This document shows, one piece after another, positions 1-10,754 of a stretch of DNA of 64,000 nt. The stretch covers positions 1,844,501 to 1,908,500 of the forward strand of contig CP009416.1 of NCBI GenBank assembly GCA_000818095.1. The letters are read 5' to 3'. The notes below the pieces were generated by a model. That model was not told where the DNA came from. It worked only from the letters and a program-made list of their open reading frames with translations, and did no database searches. This DNA comes from Jeotgalibacillus malaysiensis. Lineage in GTDB: Bacteria; Bacillota; Bacilli; Bacillales; Jeotgalibacillaceae. The first letter of the stretch is position 1, and every line of letters begins with the position of its first letter. The position numbers and the translations under genes are program-made.

Positions 1-339
1 TTTTACAGCTTCGTGATGGTAAATATGCTGAACTTCTTTTTGGCTTAATTCTGTGTTTACATGTACCATGATTCGGATACAAAATGGCAGCGCATCTTTT
101 ACAGGAATTTCTCTCATACACATTACCGGTACAAATTCCCATCCTTCAATTTTTCTTAAAGCCTTTGCAGGAAACACTGATCTGATATCTTCGGTTGTAG
201 AAATAAAAACTGAGGCAGTATCTTCAGGATCGATTTTGTTTTTTTTGATCATATCCTGCAGTAGTGTAAATGTGGCTTCAACAATTGCATCCTGCCCGTC
301 ATGATCGACTGTTGTTGCTCCTCTTATTCCCCGTATCAC
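1..339 (-). CDS. aroH: Chorismate mutase AroH, 3' end beyond window
   Basis: Monofunctional AroH-type chorismate mutase, converting chorismate to prephenate in the cytoplasm for Phe/Tyr synthesis. Translation from a GTG at 339 gives an N-terminus with IRGIRGATTV, followed by STTEDIRSVFPAKALR and VPVMCMREIPVK, the pattern of the small trimeric AroH family (about 120-127 residues). 113 codons are present and the reading frame runs off the left edge, so the C-terminus is missing. The GTG overlaps the aroB stop codon (GTGA), indicating translational coupling; a GGGGG-type ribosome binding site lies just upstream. In B. subtilis trp genes follow aroH, so a trp operon may lie beyond the edge (inference). 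Confidence 0.9.
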   Translation of the reverse strand, partial: MIRGIRGATTVDHDGQDAIVEATFTLLQDMIKKNKIDPEDTASVFISTTEDIRSVFPAKALRKIEGWEFVPVMCMREIPVKDALPFCIRIMVHVNTELSQKEVQHIYHHEAVK

Positions 340-1412
340 TGTATTTCCCCCTTCCGCTTAAGTGAATGATGAATGTATTCAAGTTCAGAAGGTTCGACCT
401 TCGTTAAAACAGGTTGACCTACCGTTTTCAATAATACGAAACGGATCATTTGATTCAGGTTTTTCTTATCTTTTTTCATCAGTGCCAGTAATTCTCCAAA
501 AGGAGCATCTATGTGAATTTCATAACTTAAAGACTTCACCCAACCAATAAACTCATCAGTATTAAAATCCAGGCTGGTTTTTCTTTCGCTCAATAACAGT
601 GCATAAACCATCCCGATCATCACACTTTCCCCGTGCAGCTTATCACCAAATCCTGACCAGGCCTCAACAGCATGACCATAAGTATGACCAAAGTTCAGAT
701 AAGCTCTGACATTCTGTTCACGTTCATCCTGCCTGACAATTTCACCTTTTATCTGAATGCCTTTTTTTAATGCATATAATAAAAATGACTCGTCAATTTC
801 TTTAAGATCTTTTACATGATCAATAAGCTCTTTCAGAAACTCAGGGTCTGCAATCAGCGCGTGTTTTATTACTTCTGCAAAGCCTGACCTGATTTCTCTT
901 AAAGGTAAAGTCGATAGAAAAAGACTGTCATAGACGACTGCAGACGGCTGGTGAAATGCTCCCGTCATGTTTTTACCAAATGGATGATTGATTGCTGTTT
1001 TACCACCAACTGCACTGTCATGGGCAAGAATGGTTGTCGGGACCTGAATATATCTGATCCCTCTCATATAAGTTGCTGCAGTGAAGCCTGCAAGATCTCC
1101 TGCAGCACCGCCTCCGCATGCAATAATTAGTGAATGTCTGTCAAGCCCTGCTTCAAGCGCTGCTCCCATTGCTTTTTCATAAACTGAAAAGGTTTTAGCC
1201 TTCTCACCCTGAGGCAAAACGTAAAGCGCGTCGTGGGGAAGGTTCTGTTCAACAGTCTGCTGATGAAGCTGATAAACTTTTTCATCAATTAATAATAAAA
1301 CTGAAGAGACTTTCGGTTGCAGATCCTGAATCAGCTTGTTCACCTCACCTAGAGCGTGCTCTCCTATCAAAACCTCATATGGCTGCGCTGCATGAATTGT
1401 TAGCCGTTCCAT
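336..1412 (-). CDS. aroB: 3-dehydroquinate synthase AroB
   Basis: Second enzyme of the shikimate pathway, converting DAHP to 3-dehydroquinate with NAD and a divalent metal. 358 residues, normal for the family. Visible motifs: GGGAAGDLAGF (about residues 100-110), DSAVGGKT (132-139), the metal ligand Glu in FAEVIKHA (about 180) and the two His of FGHTYGHAVE (about 243 and 247). An ATG twelve codons upstream exists inside aroC, but the ATG at 1412 is preferred because AAAGGA lies about 8 nt before it and the protein then starts MERLTI. It follows aroC by 1 nt and overlaps aroH by 4 nt, so aroC-aroB-aroH is one operon. Confidence 0.96.
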   Translation of the reverse strand: MERLTIHAAQPYEVLIGEHALGEVNKLIQDLQPKVSSVLLLIDEKVYQLHQQTVEQNLPHDALYVLPQGEKAKTFSVYEKAMGAALEAGLDRHSLIIACGGGAAGDLAGFTAATYMRGIRYIQVPTTILAHDSAVGGKTAINHPFGKNMTGAFHQPSAVVYDSLFLSTLPLREIRSGFAEVIKHALIADPEFLKELIDHVKDLKEIDESFLLYALKKGIQIKGEIVRQDEREQNVRAYLNFGHTYGHAVEAWSGFGDKLHGESVMIGMVYALLLSERKTSLDFNTDEFIGWVKSLSYEIHIDAPFGELLALMKKDKKNLNQMIRFVLLKTVGQPVLTKVEPSELEYIHHSLKRKGEIQ

Positions 1413-1413
1413 T

Positions 1414-2583
1414 TTAATAGTCCTTTGCGTAAGCTCTATGGTCTTCAACTGACTTTTTCAAATGATCAAACCTGTCACTGTCGAATTGTTCACAGATTGC
1501 TTTTGCAACCTCCCAGGCAACGACCGCTTCAGCCACAACTGCAGCAGCAGGAACAGCACAACTGTCTGAGCGTTCGATGCTTGCACTAAAGGCTTCTTTC
1601 GTATCAATATCCACGCTTTCAAGGGGTTTATATAGAGTAGGAATTGGTTTCATAACGCCTTTAACAACAATTGGCATACCTGTTGTCATACCACCTTCAA
1701 ATCCTCCGAGACGGTTTGATTTTCTGTAATACCCTTTTTCATCCGACCAGGCGATCTCATCGTGCACCTGACTGCCAGGAAGTCTTGCCATTTCAAAACC
1801 AAGGCCGAATTCTACACCTTTGAATGCATTAATGCTCATAATTGCTGCAGCTATTTTAGAATCAAGCTTTTTGTCATAATGCACATAACTGCCTAATCCT
1901 GCAGGAACATTTTCAATAACAACTTCTACGACTCCACCAATTGAGTCACCATTCTTTTTGGCCTGGTCAATCGCTGCTTTCATTTCCTCAGAAGCTTCAG
2001 GGTCAATACATCTGACTTCACTCTGTTCGGATTTCTCCCTGATTTCATTTGCTGTAAGCACCTGCTCACCTGCCACAACACCACCAATTTCTTTAACATG
2101 ACAGGCTACATTAATACCCAGGTCTTTAAGAAGCTTTTGCGCAAGCGCACCTGCTGCTACTCTGACAGTCGTTTCCCTAGCGGAGGACCGTTCAAGCACG
2201 TTCCGCATATCTCTATGTCCATATTTAATACCACCGTTTAAATCAGCATGACCGGGTCTCGGTCTGGTAATTTTTCGTCTTACTTCTTTTTCTTCCTCAT
2301 CAGTAATTGGTTCTGCACCCATAATTTTAGTCCAGTGGGTCCAGTCTTTATTTTCAACGACAAGTGCAATAGGAGATCCAAGTGTCTTACCATGTCTTAC
2401 ACCACTCAGAATTTGTGCCTGATCGGTTTCAATCTGCATTCTCCGTCCACGGCCGTATCCTTTTTGTCTTCTTGCAAGATGTTCATTTATATCAGCTGCT
2501 TCCACGCTAAGTCCTGCAGGAAGACCTTCAATGATTGTTGTCAGTTGCGGACCATGTGATTCTCCCGCTGTTAAATATCTCAT
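1414..2583 (-). CDS. aroC: Chorismate synthase
   Basis: Chorismate synthase (called AroF in B. subtilis) makes chorismate from EPSP using reduced FMN. The 389-residue product has the family landmarks: N-terminal TAGESHGP, the basic [15 protein letters not shown] block, [30 protein letters not shown], and C-terminal [13 protein letters not shown]. The start at 2583 gives [11 protein letters not shown]; an adjacent ATG at 2586 is equally possible and has slightly better spacing from the GAAGGAGG ribosome binding site. First gene of the aroC-aroB-aroH operon, with cheR upstream, as in B. subtilis. Confidence 0.96.
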   Translation of the reverse strand: MRYLTAGESHGPQLTTIIEGLPAGLSVEAADINEHLARRQKGYGRGRRMQIETDQAQILSGVRHGKTLGSPIALVVENKDWTHWTKIMGAEPITDEEEKEVRRKITRPRPGHADLNGGIKYGHRDMRNVLERSSARETTVRVAAGALAQKLLKDLGINVACHVKEIGGVVAGEQVLTANEIREKSEQSEVRCIDPEASEEMKAAIDQAKKNGDSIGGVVEVVIENVPAGLGSYVHYDKKLDSKIAAAIMSINAFKGVEFGLGFEMARLPGSQVHDEIAWSDEKGYYRKSNRLGGFEGGMTTGMPIVVKGVMKPIPTLYKPLESVDIDTKEAFSASIERSDSCAVPAAAVVAEAVVAWEVAKAICEQFDSDRFDHLKKSVEDHRAYAKDY

Positions 2584-2674
2584 CATAACGCTTTCCTCCT
2601 TCAACTCGCTAAAGTGATATTTGTACAGTCTAACATATTTTTTATTTTGTATGTAGTGAAATTATCCGGCAAAT

Positions 2675-3466
<792 letters not shown>

Positions 3467-3518
3467 TTACAGCTATTATAAGCTACTATAGTAAATCATT
3501 TTAAAAAATGCTATAAAA

Positions 3519-3542
3519 AAAAGCACCTGTTTAGGTGCTTTT
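3519..3542 (-). terminator. Intrinsic terminator after ndk
   Basis: Perfect 10-bp stem (AAAAGCACCT / AGGTGCTTTT) with a 4-nt loop, followed on the minus strand by a run of T. It lies directly after the ndk stop codon and separates ndk from cheR. Confidence 0.85.
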
Positions 3543-3547
3543 GTTAA

Positions 3548-3994
3548 TTAATATACCCATTCGTCACTGGATTTTTTGTATTCCAGTGCTGCACTCTCAC
3601 CGAAGAAAAGAGCCATTTCACGTTCTGCGCTCTCAAGAGAGTCAGATCCATGAATGATGTTTTTACCAACTGTCAGACCAAAATCTCCGCGGATTGTACC
3701 AAGATCAGCCTCACTTGGTTTAGTCGCACCCATCATATGACGTGCAGTTTTTACAACATCTTCACCTTCCCAGATCATTGCAAAAACAGGTCCGGAAGTA
3801 ATAAAGTCTACAAGTTCACCAAAAAACGGCTTATCTGCATGTTCACCATAATGCTTCTTAGCAAGATCATCTGAAATCACCATCAGTTTTCCTGCTGCAA
3901 GTTTGAAGCCTTTTCTTTCAAATCGGCTGATCACTTCACCGATTAACCCTCTTTGTACCCCGTCTGGCTTAACCATTAAAAATGTCTTTTCCAT
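3548..3994 (-). CDS. ndk: Nucleoside diphosphate kinase
   Basis: Transfers the gamma phosphate of ATP to NDPs through a phosphohistidine, balancing nucleotide pools. 148 residues, the usual length. [20 protein letters not shown] opens the protein, and the phospho-accepting His is in KNIIHGSDS (about residue 115). The ATG at 3994 is chosen over one five codons upstream because GGGGGAA lies 6-7 nt before it. Placed between hepT and cheR in the same order as B. subtilis; a strong terminator follows. Confidence 0.97.
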   Translation of the reverse strand: MEKTFLMVKPDGVQRGLIGEVISRFERKGFKLAAGKLMVISDDLAKKHYGEHADKPFFGELVDFITSGPVFAMIWEGEDVVKTARHMMGATKPSEADLGTIRGDFGLTVGKNIIHGSDSLESAEREMALFFGESAALEYKKSSDEWVY

Positions 3995-4086
3995 GTCATA
4001 TTCCCCCAACTATGTATGTCGGTCTCAAGAAGACCCTCTAAAAGATTATCACTCATTTGATTTTTTGGCAACGTTTTCATTACTTA

Positions 4087-5049
4087 TTAGTACTTTCTTT
4101 TGCCAATAAAAATCGCAATATCTCTTAATGACTTTTTAGCGCGGGAAGGCGGAAGTTCATCTAATTGTTCAAGCGCTTTAACAAGATAGCGCTGGCTGAT
4201 AACAGATGATCGTTTAATGGCATCTGTCTTTAAGATGAGGTCAATAATGTCCTGCAAATCTTCCTTTGGCATATCTTCATGGATTTTCCTGATTCTATGA
4301 CCAAGCTCCCGGTCTTCCATTGCAAAAAACACCGGCAGCGTAATGTTGCCCTGAAGCAGATCGCCGCCTGCTGGTTTACCAAGTTCTTTTTCAGTACCTG
4401 TAAAATCAAGAATATCATCAGTGATCTGATAAGCCATACCAACATAATAACCGAAGCGGTATAATCTTCTTTGCGCTTCAGCACTTGCTTCTCCTGCTAC
4501 AGCACCGAGCTGACAGCTGACAGCAATGAGCAGCGCTGTCTTTCTCTTAATCCTTCTGAAATAATCCTTAATGCTTTGATTAAACCTGTATTTATCTTCA
4601 ATCTGGGCAATTTCCCCAAGGCACAGCTCAACAATTGCATCAGACAGAATACGGTGTGCGGTTGCATCTTCAATGACCGTCATGTAATTAAGTGCTCTTG
4701 CAAACATATAGTCTCCTGTATACATTGCCACCTGATTATTCCACTCTGCCTGTATTGTTGTTCTGCCCCTGCGCATTTCAGAATTATCTATTACATCGTC
4801 ATGAACGAGTGACGCCATATGAATCAGCTCGAGCGCCACTGCAGCGTTTTTGACACGATGGATATCATAATGACCTGTTTTCGCAGATAACAGCACAAAA
4901 ACAGGTCGGATACGTTTACCTCCGGCCTGAAGTAGATGAAGTGATGCATTTTTTAATAATGCAGTCTCTGAATCAATTGCTTTACTCAGCTCTTTTTCAA
5001 TTTCTTCGATATCCGCTTTTAAAAACGAATACAGCATCGTTAATTTCAT
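4087..5049 (-). CDS. hepT: Heptaprenyl diphosphate synthase component II (HepT)
   Basis: Catalytic subunit of heptaprenyl diphosphate synthase, which builds the C35 side chain of menaquinone-7 together with HepS. 320 residues. The two aspartate-rich prenyltransferase motifs are present: LVHDDVIDNSEMRRGR (DDVID about 84-88) and YQITDDILDFTG (DDILD about 211-215), as is GGKRIRP (43-49). An AGGTGG ribosome binding site lies 7 nt before the ATG. It sits 11 nt downstream of menG in the hepS-menG-hepT operon, typical of Bacillales. Confidence 0.96.
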   Translation of the reverse strand: MKLTMLYSFLKADIEEIEKELSKAIDSETALLKNASLHLLQAGGKRIRPVFVLLSAKTGHYDIHRVKNAAVALELIHMASLVHDDVIDNSEMRRGRTTIQAEWNNQVAMYTGDYMFARALNYMTVIEDATAHRILSDAIVELCLGEIAQIEDKYRFNQSIKDYFRRIKRKTALLIAVSCQLGAVAGEASAEAQRRLYRFGYYVGMAYQITDDILDFTGTEKELGKPAGGDLLQGNITLPVFFAMEDRELGHRIRKIHEDMPKEDLQDIIDLILKTDAIKRSSVISQRYLVKALEQLDELPPSRAKKSLRDIAIFIGKRKY

Positions 5050-5060
5050 TTAACTTCCAC

Positions 5061-5774
5061 CTAATCTGCATGTTGAGCTTTTTTATAGCCGATATGCATT
5101 GCTGCCGCTCCACCACTGAAAGGTTTAAAATGCACACTTGTAAATCCGGCTTCCCCAAACATGTCTGCTAATTCTTTTGCACCAGGAAAATCTTTTGCAG
5201 ATTCCTGAAGCCATGAATACTCATTATAGCTTTTCGCCAGCAGCTTACCAAAGACAGGCATAATATATTTAAAATAAGCATAATAAACCTGTCTGAACCC
5301 CGGAAGAGTAGGCTGGGAGGTTTCCAGGCATACAGCCATTCCCCCAGGCTTTAATACACGATTCATTTCCTTTAAGACCTGAAGATAATCCGGAACGTTT
5401 CTGAGACCGAAGCCGATTGTGACATAGTCAAAAGAGTTATCTTCATAAGGCAGTGACATTGCATTTCCATGGACCAGTTGAATCTGAGGATAATTTTTCA
5501 CCTTCTCATGGCCGGTTTTCAGCATATTCTTGCTGAAATCAAGGCCAATTACTTCACCCTCTGTACCCGTTGCCTCAGCTAGCGCAATTGTCCAGTCAGC
5601 TGTCCCGCAGCATACATCAAGCGCCTTTGAGCCAGGTGCTACCTGCATTTTGTCCATCGTATATTTTCTCCAGCGAACATGCTGCTGAAAACTGATAATC
5701 GAGTTCATCTGATCATAGCGGCCGTGGATCTTTTCAAAAACCCCATGAACTTTTTGTTCTTTTTCTGTTTGCAT
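5061..5774 (-). CDS. menG: Demethylmenaquinone methyltransferase
   Basis: Class I SAM-dependent methyltransferase (MenG/UbiE) that performs the final C-methylation to menaquinone. 237 residues. The N-terminal signature [20 protein letters not shown] and the SAM motif [12 protein letters not shown] (about 51-62) are clear, followed by GFGLRNVPD and MNRVLKPGG. It starts 2 nt after the hepS stop, with AGGAAGGG ahead of the ATG, so hepS-menG-hepT is co-transcribed and probably coupled. Confidence 0.96.
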   Translation of the reverse strand: MQTEKEQKVHGVFEKIHGRYDQMNSIISFQQHVRWRKYTMDKMQVAPGSKALDVCCGTADWTIALAEATGTEGEVIGLDFSKNMLKTGHEKVKNYPQIQLVHGNAMSLPYEDNSFDYVTIGFGLRNVPDYLQVLKEMNRVLKPGGMAVCLETSQPTLPGFRQVYYAYFKYIMPVFGKLLAKSYNEYSWLQESAKDFPGAKELADMFGEAGFTSVHFKPFSGGAAAMHIGYKKAQHAD

Positions 5775-5776
5775 AA

Positions 5777-6553
5777 TTACCCTTCCTCTGCATACATAAT
5801 CAATCTTTCGTAAAAAGAGCTGAAGATTGGCAGGTGCTTAGCAGATGAAGGAATGTTAAGTTCCTTTACCTGATCATCAATCTCTTCAGTAATCTTTTTA
5901 ATCAACCTTTTATATACCCGTGTATAATCTGATGCTTTAATGTGGTGCGCCCCATGCTTGAAAAAATAAAACAGGCTTGAAAAGTGCCCTTCTGAATAAG
6001 CTTTATTTTCTCTTTTCAGGCGTTCTGCCAGCAGCAGGTTTTCTGCAAGCGGCACCATTTCCTGAAAACCAAGATGTTTGAAAAGACCTGAAATGATCGA
6101 GGATTCGATTTTTTTTAGACTATACAGGAATTCACTTTCTGTTAAAGCATGACCTGGTGAAATCTCTATTTTATGTTCGTTGATTTCTTCAATCGCATGC
6201 GCAATTTTTCTGATAAGTTCAATATCAGGTATCTCTGATAATATTTTATAATAGAGACCGCTGTAATAATCTCCTGCAAGTACCGTTAACTGCTTAATCC
6301 TGTGTGATTCATCATTTAATGAAACTTTCTCATGGGTGTCCAGTGCCTGCTGAATTAAAATGGCTGTTGCTACGTAAGACTGATCGAGTTTCGTGTATTT
6401 ATTTTTTAGATAAAAGGGGAGTAAAAGCAGTGACAGCCTGTTCAGATCAATCTCAGGCTGTCCGATTGCTGCATGGAGGTAGGGATGATGAATTTGGTCG
6501 GTTATGTGTTGCACTGTCTCAGTCATCCAGCGCTCAGATTGTTTAAAGCTCAT
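5777..6553 (-). CDS. hepS: Heptaprenyl diphosphate synthase component I (HepS)
   Basis: Small regulatory subunit of the two-component heptaprenyl diphosphate synthase; it has no DDxxD motifs itself and binds allylic substrate and HepT. 258 residues, close to the B. subtilis protein. Internal features include [28 protein letters not shown] and [14 protein letters not shown]. Identity rests on those features and on being directly upstream of menG and hepT. Ribosome binding site GGGGAGAAG precedes the ATG. HepS sequences diverge strongly, so context carries much of the call. Confidence 0.9.
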   Translation of the reverse strand: MSFKQSERWMTETVQHITDQIHHPYLHAAIGQPEIDLNRLSLLLLPFYLKNKYTKLDQSYVATAILIQQALDTHEKVSLNDESHRIKQLTVLAGDYYSGLYYKILSEIPDIELIRKIAHAIEEINEHKIEISPGHALTESEFLYSLKKIESSIISGLFKHLGFQEMVPLAENLLLAERLKRENKAYSEGHFSSLFYFFKHGAHHIKASDYTRVYKRLIKKITEEIDDQVKELNIPSSAKHLPIFSSFYERLIMYAEEG

Positions 6554-6698
6554 CGTCTTCTCCCCGTTTCCTTAGTTCATATGTATAAAATGCCTGAGTT
6601 ATTTGCATTTACTCCAAATAAGGCATCATTAAATTCAAGCCAAATCTATAAATCCCTACCATTATAGCATATCAAATACAGAAGTTGTGTAGTCAAAA

Positions 6699-6720
6699 GA
6701 AGCCAGCACCTGCTGGCTTC
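6699..6720 (-). terminator. Intrinsic terminator after mtrB
   Basis: Nine-bp stem GAAGCCAGC / GCTGGCTTC with an ACCT loop, followed on the minus strand by TTTTGACT. It ends the folE-mtrB transcript before the hepS operon. Confidence 0.75.
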
Positions 6721-6731
6721 AATTCACTACT

Positions 6732-6962
6732 TTACTTTTTCGTTTTTTCTTCACTCAGCACTTCACCATGTGCCGTCAAAATTGAAGCTTTGCCACGCAC
6801 TTTTACAGCTGATGTATGTTCTGTAAATTGCGCGATCATCACTTCACCCTTATCCAGCTTCTCAGAATGATGAAATTTTGTGTCTGTTCCGCGCGTAAGT
6901 CCAATGACATTAACGCCATCTTCAAGTGCTTTGATACTGATGAAATTACTCTGGTCACTCAA
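6732..6962 (-). CDS. mtrB: trp RNA-binding attenuation protein (TRAP)
   Basis: TRAP forms an 11-mer that, with bound tryptophan, wraps G/UAG triplet repeats in trp leader RNA and causes termination. 76 residues. Recognisable segments are [19 protein letters not shown], the tryptophan-pocket region KFHHSEKL and [16 protein letters not shown]. The start is a TTG behind AAAGGAG with about 10-nt spacing, which suggests modest translation. It is 17 nt downstream of folE, the mtrA-mtrB arrangement of B. subtilis. Confidence 0.95.
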   Translation of the reverse strand: MSDQSNFISIKALEDGVNVIGLTRGTDTKFHHSEKLDKGEVMIAQFTEHTSAVKVRGKASILTAHGEVLSEEKTKK

Positions 6963-6979
6963 AAAAATTCGCTCCTTTA

Positions 6980-7588
6980 TTAATCCATCTTAAGAAGAGT
7001 CATTACTTCATTTCTTAGTACAGAATCTTCTTCGTATACACCGCGAGCTGCAGTAGTAACCGTTTTGGCTCCAGGCTTTTTAACGCCGCGCATTGTCATA
7101 CACATATGTTCAGCTTCCACAATGACGTAAGCCCCGTGTGGAGCGAGCATTTCCATAATTGCGTCAGCAACCGTTGACGTAATTCTTTCCTGAAGCTGAG
7201 GTCTTCTTGCAGTTGTTTCCACTGCTCTTGCCAATTTACTTAGCCCGGTCACTTTCCCGTTTTTAGGAAGGTATGCTACATGCGCTTTTCCGTAAAAAGG
7301 AACCAGGTGATGTTCGCACATTGAGTGGAAAGGTATATCTTTAACAAATACGAGTTCTTCGTGATCTTCATTAAATACTGTTTTAAAATACTCTTTCGGG
7401 TCACTATGAAGCCCTGAGAACATTTCTTCGTACATTTTTGCTACTCTTTTTGGTGTATCAAGTAAACCTTCACGTGAAGGATCTTCTCCTACCGCCTCTA
7501 GAAGCATTGTAATTGCTTTTTGTATCTTTTCCCGGTCCACCCGGCCTGTATCAGTTATGGTTGTTAATTGTTCAGTTGTATGGTCCAT
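6980..7588 (-). CDS. folE: GTP cyclohydrolase I
   Basis: Zinc enzyme converting GTP to 7,8-dihydroneopterin triphosphate at the head of folate synthesis. 202 residues. Motifs: [16 protein letters not shown], the zinc-binding [10 protein letters not shown] (Cys91, His94) and HMCMTMRGV with the third ligand Cys, and RPQLQERIT. Strong GTAGGAGG ribosome binding site. It is followed closely by mtrB, forming the mtr operon. Confidence 0.96.
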   Translation of the reverse strand: MDHTTEQLTTITDTGRVDREKIQKAITMLLEAVGEDPSREGLLDTPKRVAKMYEEMFSGLHSDPKEYFKTVFNEDHEELVFVKDIPFHSMCEHHLVPFYGKAHVAYLPKNGKVTGLSKLARAVETTARRPQLQERITSTVADAIMEMLAPHGAYVIVEAEHMCMTMRGVKKPGAKTVTTAARGVYEEDSVLRNEVMTLLKMD

Positions 7589-7622
7589 TGTCCAATCCTC
7601 CTACACTGCTATATTTCACTTC

Positions 7623-7652
7623 ATATTAGCATAACGGATGAAAAAGGCGCAA
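7623..7652 (-). promoter_or_regulatory. Possible sigma-A promoter for folE-mtrB
   Basis: On the minus strand TTGCGC and TAATAT are separated by 18 nt, about 35-65 nt upstream of the folE start. Placement is right, but the -35 box is weak and spacing is one over optimum. Confidence 0.4.
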
Positions 7653-7696
7653 AGGCAACTGCTCAGTTAATGTGCGATCATTTTTTTATCATATAA

Positions 7697-7721
7697 AAAA
7701 CCGCACGAAATGTGCGGTTTT
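7697..7721 (-). terminator. Intrinsic terminator after hbs
   Basis: Ten-bp stem AAAACCGCAC / GTGCGGTTTT with a 5-nt loop just past the hbs stop, followed on the minus strand by T-rich sequence. Confidence 0.85.
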
Positions 7722-7738
7722 CTCGCTAAAGATATGTA

Positions 7739-8011
7739 TTATTTAACAGCATCTTTTAGCGCTTTACCTGGTTTGAAAGCAGGCACTTTGCTTGCTGAGA
7801 TTTCGATTTCCTCACCAGTCTGCGGGTTACGGCCTTTACGGGCAGCACGCTCGCGTACTTCGAAGTTACCAAAACCGATCAGTTGTACCTTATCACCTTT
7901 AGCAAGTGCATCCTGTACTGTATCGAATACTGCATCAACTGCTTTAGTCGCGTCTTTCTTAGAAAGTTCAGCAGACTCAGCAACTGCGTTAATTAGTTCA
8001 GTCTTGTTCAC
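7739..8011 (-). CDS. hbs: DNA-binding protein HU
   Basis: Histone-like HU, an abundant nucleoid protein that bends DNA as a dimer. 90 residues, nearly identical in pattern to Bacillus HBsu: [31 protein letters not shown] and [15 protein letters not shown]. The reading frame is open 24 codons further upstream, but the GTG at 8011 has GGGAGGAGGTG immediately before it and gives the canonical N-terminus. Confidence 0.97.
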   Translation of the reverse strand: MNKTELINAVAESAELSKKDATKAVDAVFDTVQDALAKGDKVQLIGFGNFEVRERAARKGRNPQTGEEIEISASKVPAFKPGKALKDAVK

Positions 8012-8420
8012 GTCATTCACCTCCTCCCAAAAAAAGTATGGGCAAGTCTCTGTTGCATTGTGAACATTGAAAAGCATCTTCACGATTTTTAATTTATCGT
8101 TAAAAAGCCCATAGAATCAATGTTTTAGATCAATTCTGTTAAAAGATTATCACATTAAAAATACATTAGCAAGAATAATACGATAATTATTGGCAATCTC
8201 TTCTTATTATCTCCTGATATATAGGTTATAAACCTATATTTACGAATAAATCCCTTGAAACTAAGGTTTTTAAGGTGATTTGAACAAGGGCATCATTTTA
8301 AAACATCCATTTTACTAATGCCCATTTTTATTTACACAGTTATAATCAACAGCCAGCTTTAACATATACTGAATATGCATCATAGCACATTCAGTGAGCT
8401 TTTACGAATGGGAATAAAAC
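8012..8420. other. hbs upstream region, no gene seen
   Basis: AT-rich gap between hbs and the spoIVA terminator. It must hold the hbs promoters on the minus strand, but I see no convincing -35/-10 pair and no conserved coding frame. The last 30 nt before hbs contain its ribosome binding site. Confidence 0.4.
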
Positions 8421-8446
8421 AAAGCAGCCCACAAACAGGCTGCTTT
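8421..8446 (-). terminator. Intrinsic terminator after spoIVA
   Basis: Nine-bp stem AAAGCAGCC / GGCTGCTTT with an 8-nt loop, followed on the minus strand by TGTTTTATT; lies 13 nt beyond the spoIVA stop. Confidence 0.75.
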
Positions 8447-8458
8447 AAGTCATTTACA

Positions 8459-9937
8459 TTACAGGATAATGGTAATCATTCCGCCTGAACCTTCATTAAT
8501 GACCCTTTCGAGTGTCTCTTTAAGCTTATACCTCGCATTTTCAGGCATGATGGCAAGCTTTGCCTGTATACCCTCTCTGACAATTGAGCTAAGACTTCTC
8601 CCAAAAATATCAGAACTCCAGATAGATAGCGGATCGTCTTCAAAATCCTGCATTAAGTAATGAACGAGCTCTTCACTTTGTTTTTCAGTACCGATGATCG
8701 GTGAAAATTCAGATTCAACATCCACTTTTATCATATGGATCGAAGGTGCGACTGCTTTTAACCTCACACCATACCGTGCACCCTGACGGATGATTTCAGG
8801 CTCATCAAGACTCATATCTGATAAAACAGGAGCTGCGATGCCATAACCGGTCTGTCTGACCATTTTCAGCGCGTCAGAGAATTGATCGTATTCTTTCTTC
8901 GCTTCTGTATAATCCTTTATTAATGATAAAAAGTGATCTTTTCCTGTTACACGTTCACCGATGAGCTCTTCTATCACCTGATCGTACAATTCTTCGGGAG
9001 CATGAAGGTCAATATTAGCTACACCGCCACCCATATCCATCCCTGAGAGCTGAGCTGTATCTACGTAGTCAAACTCCTCAAACTGTCTGACTACCCTGTC
9101 AACATCCCTGATTCTGCGGATATCATGAATGACATCTCCAATCGCTGTTTCAAAATGGGATCTGAGCCAGTGCTCCTGATCGAGGACCATTACCCATCCC
9201 GGAAGCTGCACGTTCACTTCAAGAACAGGAAATTCGTATAATGCTTCTTTTAGCACCATCATCACATCTGTTTCCCGCATACTTTCAACACTCATCGCTA
9301 CAACAGGCACATCATATTTCACCTGTAATTCTTTTCTTAACGTTTCAGTCTGCTCCTGGTGTGGCCTAGCGCTGTTTAAAACCATAATAAATGGTTTGCC
9401 GACTTCTTTTAACTCTGCAATTATTTTTTCTTCAGTTTCCTCATAGCTCTCTCTCGGAATTTCACCGATCGTGCCATCAGTAGACATCATGACACCGATT
9501 GTTGAGTGATCCTGAATTACTTTTCTTGTACCCGCCTCAGCAGCTTCATCAAATGGAATAGGCTCGTCATACCAAGGCGTATGGACCATTCTGGGACCAT
9601 ATTCATCCTCGTGGCCTTTAGCTCCCGGTATTGTGTAGCCTACACAATCCACCATTCTGACATTGACTTCAAGTCCCTCAGATACTGTAATTTTCACAGC
9701 CTAATTAGGGATGAATTTGGGCTCAGTTGTCATAATTGTGCGACCCGCGGCACTTTGAGGCAGTTCATCCTGTGCGCGCTCTTTTTCTGCAGCATTTTTC
9801 ATATGGGGTATGAGAGCAAGCTCCATCATTTTCTTTATAAAAGTTGATTTACCAGTTCTCACCGGACCAACAACACCAATGTAAATATCTCCTCCCGTTC
9901 TCTCTGCAATATGTTCGAATACATTTTGTTTTTCCAT
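8459..9937 (-). pseudogene. spoIVA: spoIVA, interrupted by in-frame amber codon 79
   Basis: SpoIVA is the ATPase that polymerises on the forespore and anchors the spore coat. From the ATG at 9937 (ribosome binding site GGGGGG) the locus spans 492 codons, the length I recall for B. subtilis. Codons 1-78 include the Walker A motif GPVRTGKST and MTTEPKFIPN, then TAG at 9701-9703. Reading continues in the same frame with AVKITVSEGLEVNVRMVDCVGYT to the normal C-terminus ending GSGGMITIIL. The TAG falls where I recall Gln79 in B. subtilis, so one CAG-to-TAG transition explains it. No other lesion is visible. A GTG at 9697 could start a 412-residue fragment, but it would lack the P-loop. A base-call error is the main alternative. 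Confidence 0.88.
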
Positions 9938-10006
9938 CTGCAAGCCCCCCTGTTTCAGCATCACGCAATTATATTCTATGAGGACATGCTGCAAAAAGAA
10001 CTAAAA

Positions 10007-10032
10007 AAACCGGCTCACTTAAGAACCGGTTT
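10007..10032 (-). terminator. Terminator overlapping yphF stop
   Basis: AAACCGG / CCGGTTT stem whose loop contains the yphF stop codon, followed on the minus strand by a T run. Stem is short (7 bp), so strength is uncertain. Confidence 0.6.
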
Positions 10033-10738
10033 CTTCTCTTCCATATTCAATTTCACCGTCTTCACCCAGGAAGTACGGAACACTGTATGCCGGGATAATC
10101 CTGGATTCCTCAATTAAGATCGGACGCAAATCCTGATCCGCCTGAAACGATGATAAATCACGGTCCTGTGTCAGCTGATAAAGATCAGTAATATAATCCA
10201 GATAAATTGTACCATCTCCACTTGCTACAAACGGCAGTTCATTACCCGTATATGGACTGACAGCAGTCGGATCCTCATCGAATCCAAGCTTACTGTAGTC
10301 AATTGAGTACATATTATCTCCAACCTGCTCTTTAAAAGGAATTCCTCTGTTAGCCTGAACTCTGATTTGAATTGTTCTGATCGTCTCTGCCACTCTTAAG
10401 TCAAATACATAAACAGTTGGATCTTCTTCTACATTTAATAACGCGTACTGAAAAACACCGCCGTTTTCGAATGCATTACCTGGAAGCTCTGCCATAAACC
10501 TCGGCTTCAGCAACGAAAAATCAATCTGATATTTTCTGTAAACAGGTGTATCATTCTCTACAGTTTTAATTGGAAGAAGACCACCCGTATTCTCCTGGTA
10601 CTGGTCTACAGCGGACTGCACACTTTCAATCTGTTCTTCATAAGCAATTTCGTTACCCGCTCTTTCCTGGGAAGGAAACATACAGCCGCCAAGCATGACA
10701 GATAATGCCGCAGCAAGTACAACCAGGCGCTTTTTCAT
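10019..10738 (-). CDS. yphF: YphF-like lipoprotein
   Basis: Predicted lipoprotein of unknown function. 239 residues. The N-terminus has a lipoprotein signal: basic KKR, hydrophobic core and lipobox LGGC with Cys at about residue 19. The rest is soluble and would be displayed outside the membrane. I recognise it as YphF of B. subtilis mainly from position, between spoIVA and yphE, and general pattern. The start has a good AGGGGGAG ribosome binding site. yphE lies 17 nt upstream, so the two are probably co-transcribed. Confidence 0.8.
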   Translation of the reverse strand: MKKRLVVLAAALSVMLGGCMFPSQERAGNEIAYEEQIESVQSAVDQYQENTGGLLPIKTVENDTPVYRKYQIDFSLLKPRFMAELPGNAFENGGVFQYALLNVEEDPTVYVFDLRVAETIRTIQIRVQANRGIPFKEQVGDNMYSIDYSKLGFDEDPTAVSPYTGNELPFVASGDGTIYLDYITDLYQLTQDRDLSSFQADQDLRPILIEESRIIPAYSVPYFLGEDGEIEYGREETGS

Positions 10739-10754
10739 ATTACTCTCCCCCTGC

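Noticed and set aside
53-304. 83-residue plus-strand open frame at the left edge
   Set aside because: It is the antisense shadow of aroH, which has clear family motifs on the minus strand.
8459-9994. spoIVA read as two genes, or TAG as a recoded sense codon
   Set aside because: Both parts together make one full-length SpoIVA in one frame. TAG is used as a normal stop in der and HMG-CoA lyase, so general recoding is unlikely; the downstream part alone lacks the P-loop.
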